Of a stretch of 64,000 nucleotides of DNA, positions 62,323-64,000 are shown in pieces. Below the pieces are notes generated by a model. The model was not told the DNA's origin. It saw nothing but the letters and a program-made list of their open reading frames with translations, and ran no database searches. The translations under genes and the position numbers were made by a program. Position 1 is the first letter of the stretch. Each line of letters opens with the position of its first letter. The DNA is from an uncultured Bacteroidota bacterium (GTDB taxonomy: Bacteria > Bacteroidota > Bacteroidia > Chitinophagales > Chitinophagaceae): contig CAIJXT010000030.1 of the NCBI GenBank assembly GCA_903824665.1, positions 220,592 through 284,591 of the forward strand, written 5' to 3'.

Positions 62323-63642
62323 TTAGGCCACCGACTCCTGCTTGGCTATAAACTTCTTCACCCATTCCGTTGTTATCGACTTCGGACGTTCCAGCGGGAA
62401 GCCCAGCGCCCTGTCCCAGCACAGGCTGGCCAGTACACCCAGCGCACGCGATACGCCAAACAGTACTGTGTAGAATTCTTCTTCTACCAGTCCATAGTTT
62501 TTCAGCAGTGCACCAGAGTGCGCATCCACATTCGGCCATGGGTTTTTGATCTTGCCTGTAGCTTCCAGTATCGGTGGTGCCACCTCATATACATTCCATA
62601 CAGTCTGTACAGTAGGGTTGTCAGGGCAGTGGCGTTTTGCAAATTCCATCTGCGCTGTGAAGCGTGGATCCGTCTTGCGCAGTACCGCATGTCCATAACC
62701 CGGTACTACCTTACCTTCTACCAGTGTCTTGTGTATATAATCAGCTATCTGTGCCTTGGTAGGCTGTTCAGAGTTCAGCTCCTTGCACATCTCTTCTATC
62801 CAGCGTATCACCTCCTGGTTGGCAAGGCCATGCAGCGGGCCGGCAAGGCCGGTCATACCAGCTGCAAACGACAGGTACGGATCGCTCAGCGCAGAGCCCA
62901 CCAGGTGCGTAGCATGTGCCGATACGTTGCCACCTTCATGGTCAGCATGTATCGTCAGGTACAGGCGCATCAGTTCTTTGAAACTCTCATCTTCATAACC
63001 CAGCATGTGGGCAAAGTTGCCGCTCCAGTCCAGCATACCATCTGGCTGTATATGCTCACCGTTTTTGTATTTGCGGCGGTATATGTATGCAGCTATACGG
63101 GGCAGGCGCGCTATCAGGGTCATTGTATCTTCATACACATAGTCCCAGTAAGTTTTCTTGCTGATGCCTTCGTTATAAGCCTTTGCAAATTTCGATTCGG
63201 TCTGCAGAGCCAGTACCGCAGCAGTAAACTGTGTCATCGGGTGTGCCGATACCGGGAATGACTCTATCACATCAAACACATAGTTCGGCACATGCGACCT
63301 GCGTGCCCAGGTAGCCGATACATGATCCACATCTTCCTGGTTGGGCACCTCGCCTATCAGCATCAGGTAAAACAGACCTTCTGGCAATGGTTCACTGCCA
63401 CCCTCTGCCTTGGGCAGGCGCTCTCTCAGCTCAGGTATAGAGAAGCCACGGAAGCGGATACCCTCATTCGAATCCAGCAGCGATGTCTCAGTAACCAGAC
63501 CGGTAATGCCGCGCATACCCTGATAAGCCTGGGCAAGCGTCACTTCCTCGATCTTCATGTTACCATGTTTTTCGATTATACCTTTGATTTCCTTGTTTTG
63601 TTCGTCAGCCTTAGTTTTGAAAAGGTCTTTAATGTAACCCAT
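62323..63642 (-). CDS. gltA: Citrate synthase, eukaryote-like (type I) form
   Basis: Condenses oxaloacetate and acetyl-CoA to citrate, first step of the TCA cycle. Catalytic His and surroundings: LTIHADHEGGNVSAHATHLVGSALSDPY (quoted by parts HADHEGGNVSAH and LVGSALSDPY), GLAGPLHGLANQE, GYGHAVLRKTDPRF. The last motif is HAVLRKTDPR, as in mitochondrial enzymes, not the HRVYKNYDPR form of Escherichia coli GltA. 439 residues is right for type I. Starts MGYIKDLFKTKAD. Confidence 0.95.
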   Translation of the reverse strand: MGYIKDLFKTKADEQNKEIKGIIEKHGNMKIEEVTLAQAYQGMRGITGLVTETSLLDSNEGIRFRGFSIPELRERLPKAEGGSEPLPEGLFYLMLIGEVPNQEDVDHVSATWARRSHVPNYVFDVIESFPVSAHPMTQFTAAVLALQTESKFAKAYNEGISKKTYWDYVYEDTMTLIARLPRIAAYIYRRKYKNGEHIQPDGMLDWSGNFAHMLGYEDESFKELMRLYLTIHADHEGGNVSAHATHLVGSALSDPYLSFAAGMTGLAGPLHGLANQEVIRWIEEMCKELNSEQPTKAQIADYIHKTLVEGKVVPGYGHAVLRKTDPRFTAQMEFAKRHCPDNPTVQTVWNVYEVAPPILEATGKIKNPWPNVDAHSGALLKNYGLVEEEFYTVLFGVSRALGVLASLCWDRALGFPLERPKSITTEWVKKFIAKQESVA

Positions 63643-63680
63643 ATTTATGTATTATTCGTTACAGGAATTTTTAACGGAGA

Positions 63681-63688
63681 CAAAGGTA
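63681..63688 (-). promoter_or_regulatory. -7 box of the citrate synthase promoter
   Basis: TACCTTTG on the minus strand, 38 bases before the start codon. The -33 region is not clear. Confidence 0.42.
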
Positions 63689-63818
63689 ATAAAAGACGGC
63701 TTAAGTTATGTGAAAGGATAATTAAATTCAGACCGTCATTCGCCCTGCCTGTACAGTGCCAAAAAGTATGATATGAAGCAGTGATTAAATAACCTCAAAA
63801 AAAATCTGAAAATAGATG

Positions 63819-63848
63819 TTGCAGTAATCAAAATGCCGCTTATCTTTG
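63819..63848 (+). promoter_or_regulatory. Promoter of the tRNA-Val gene
   Basis: TTG (63819-63821), 19-base spacer, TATCTTTG (63841-63848): exact Bacteroidota consensus. It would give a leader of about 70 bases before the tRNA. Confidence 0.72.
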
Positions 63849-63924
63849 CAGTCCTTTAAAACGAAAAGGGAATACAAAAGCTTAAACGAGTACAAGAGTT
63901 TAAAGTTAAGTAGTTCTTTTATTT

Positions 63925-63999
63925 GGGAGCATAGCTCAGCTGGTTCAGAGCATCTGCCTTACAAGCAGAGGGTCCGCGGTTCGAACCCGTGTGCTCCCA
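63925..63999 (+). tRNA. tRNA-Val, anticodon UAC
   Basis: Complete cloverleaf: acceptor GGGAGCA pairs with TGCTCCC (63992-63998), D-arm GCTC...GAGC, anticodon stem TCTGC/GCAGA with loop CTTACAA giving anticodon TAC, and a TTCGAAC T-loop. Discriminator A is at 63999. The window ends one base later, so a possible encoded CCA or following tRNA cannot be seen. Confidence 0.97.
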
Positions 64000-64000
64000 C

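Noticed and set aside
62140..63261. 373-codon open frame on the plus strand opposite citrate synthase
   Set aside because: Antisense to a strongly conserved gene, very rich in Arg, Tyr and Cys and without motifs; no promoter seen.
1..64000. CRISPR array, prophage or insertion sequence
   Set aside because: No regularly spaced repeats, integrase, transposase or phage structural genes were seen. The S24 repressor looks phage-like but is better explained by its mutasome neighbours.

Overview
The window looks like chromosomal DNA of a Bacteroidota bacterium, most likely of the Chitinophagia/Chitinophagaceae type. The signs are type 9 secretion genes (porU, porV, gldJ next to murF), secreted proteins with T9SS type A and type B C-terminal domains, promoters of the Bacteroidota kind (TTG, about 19-20 bases, TANNTTTG), almost no Shine-Dalgarno sequences, several GTG/TTG starts and a eukaryote-type citrate synthase. 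The family-level placement is an inference from gene content. I saw no prophage, insertion sequence, CRISPR array or rRNA.

Layout. 1-2.5 kb: end of ftsA, then ftsZ with a long acidic tail. 2.7-9.4 kb: two large T9SS cargo proteins. 9.5-11.4 kb: an ACP phosphodiesterase-like protein and a lipoprotein serine hydrolase. 11.8-20 kb: porV and porU on the minus strand, divergent from gldJ-murF. 20-26.4 kb: a LexA/CI-like repressor divergent from the mutagenic repair cassette imuA-imuB-dnaE2, with a perfect palindrome between them. 26.4-30.8 kb: lspA-zapA, an exported YCII-like protein, and a tight desaturase/acetyltransferase/lysine-2,3-aminomutase-like set. 31-36.3 kb: small lipoprotein, GH92 mannosidase, NHL-repeat T9SS cargo and a phospholipase D-type synthase. 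36.4-39.5 kb: an ECF sigma factor followed by a protein that appears to span both membranes (cytoplasmic anti-sigma-like head, inner-membrane helix, roughly 500-residue disordered linker, outer-membrane barrel). 39.9-50.8 kb: a GltD-like Fe-S flavoprotein, a DUF6427-like protein with purQ, a lone DsbD N-domain protein plus full DsbD, a small carbonic anhydrase-like protein, a CDF transporter and NAD synthetase. 50.9-59.2 kb: SDR enzyme, small membrane proteins, a beta-CASP nuclease-like enzyme, ftsY, a glycosyltransferase-like pair, a sirtuin and a GNAT. 59.2-64 kb: a TMTC-like membrane TPR protein, a deoxyhypusine-synthase-like protein lacking the catalytic lysine, citrate synthase and tRNA-Val.

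How it fits together. Much of the window concerns the cell envelope: division (FtsA, FtsZ, ZapA, MurF), lipoprotein and membrane-protein delivery (LspA, FtsY), protein secretion (PorU, PorV, GldJ and their cargo), periplasmic redox (DsbD) and envelope signalling (sigma factor plus trans-envelope regulator). The most interesting parts are the sigma/trans-envelope anti-sigma pair, the self-contained mutasome switch, the aminomutase-acetyltransferase-desaturase set and the altered deoxyhypusine-synthase homologue. All identifications come from reading the sequence; no database search was run.
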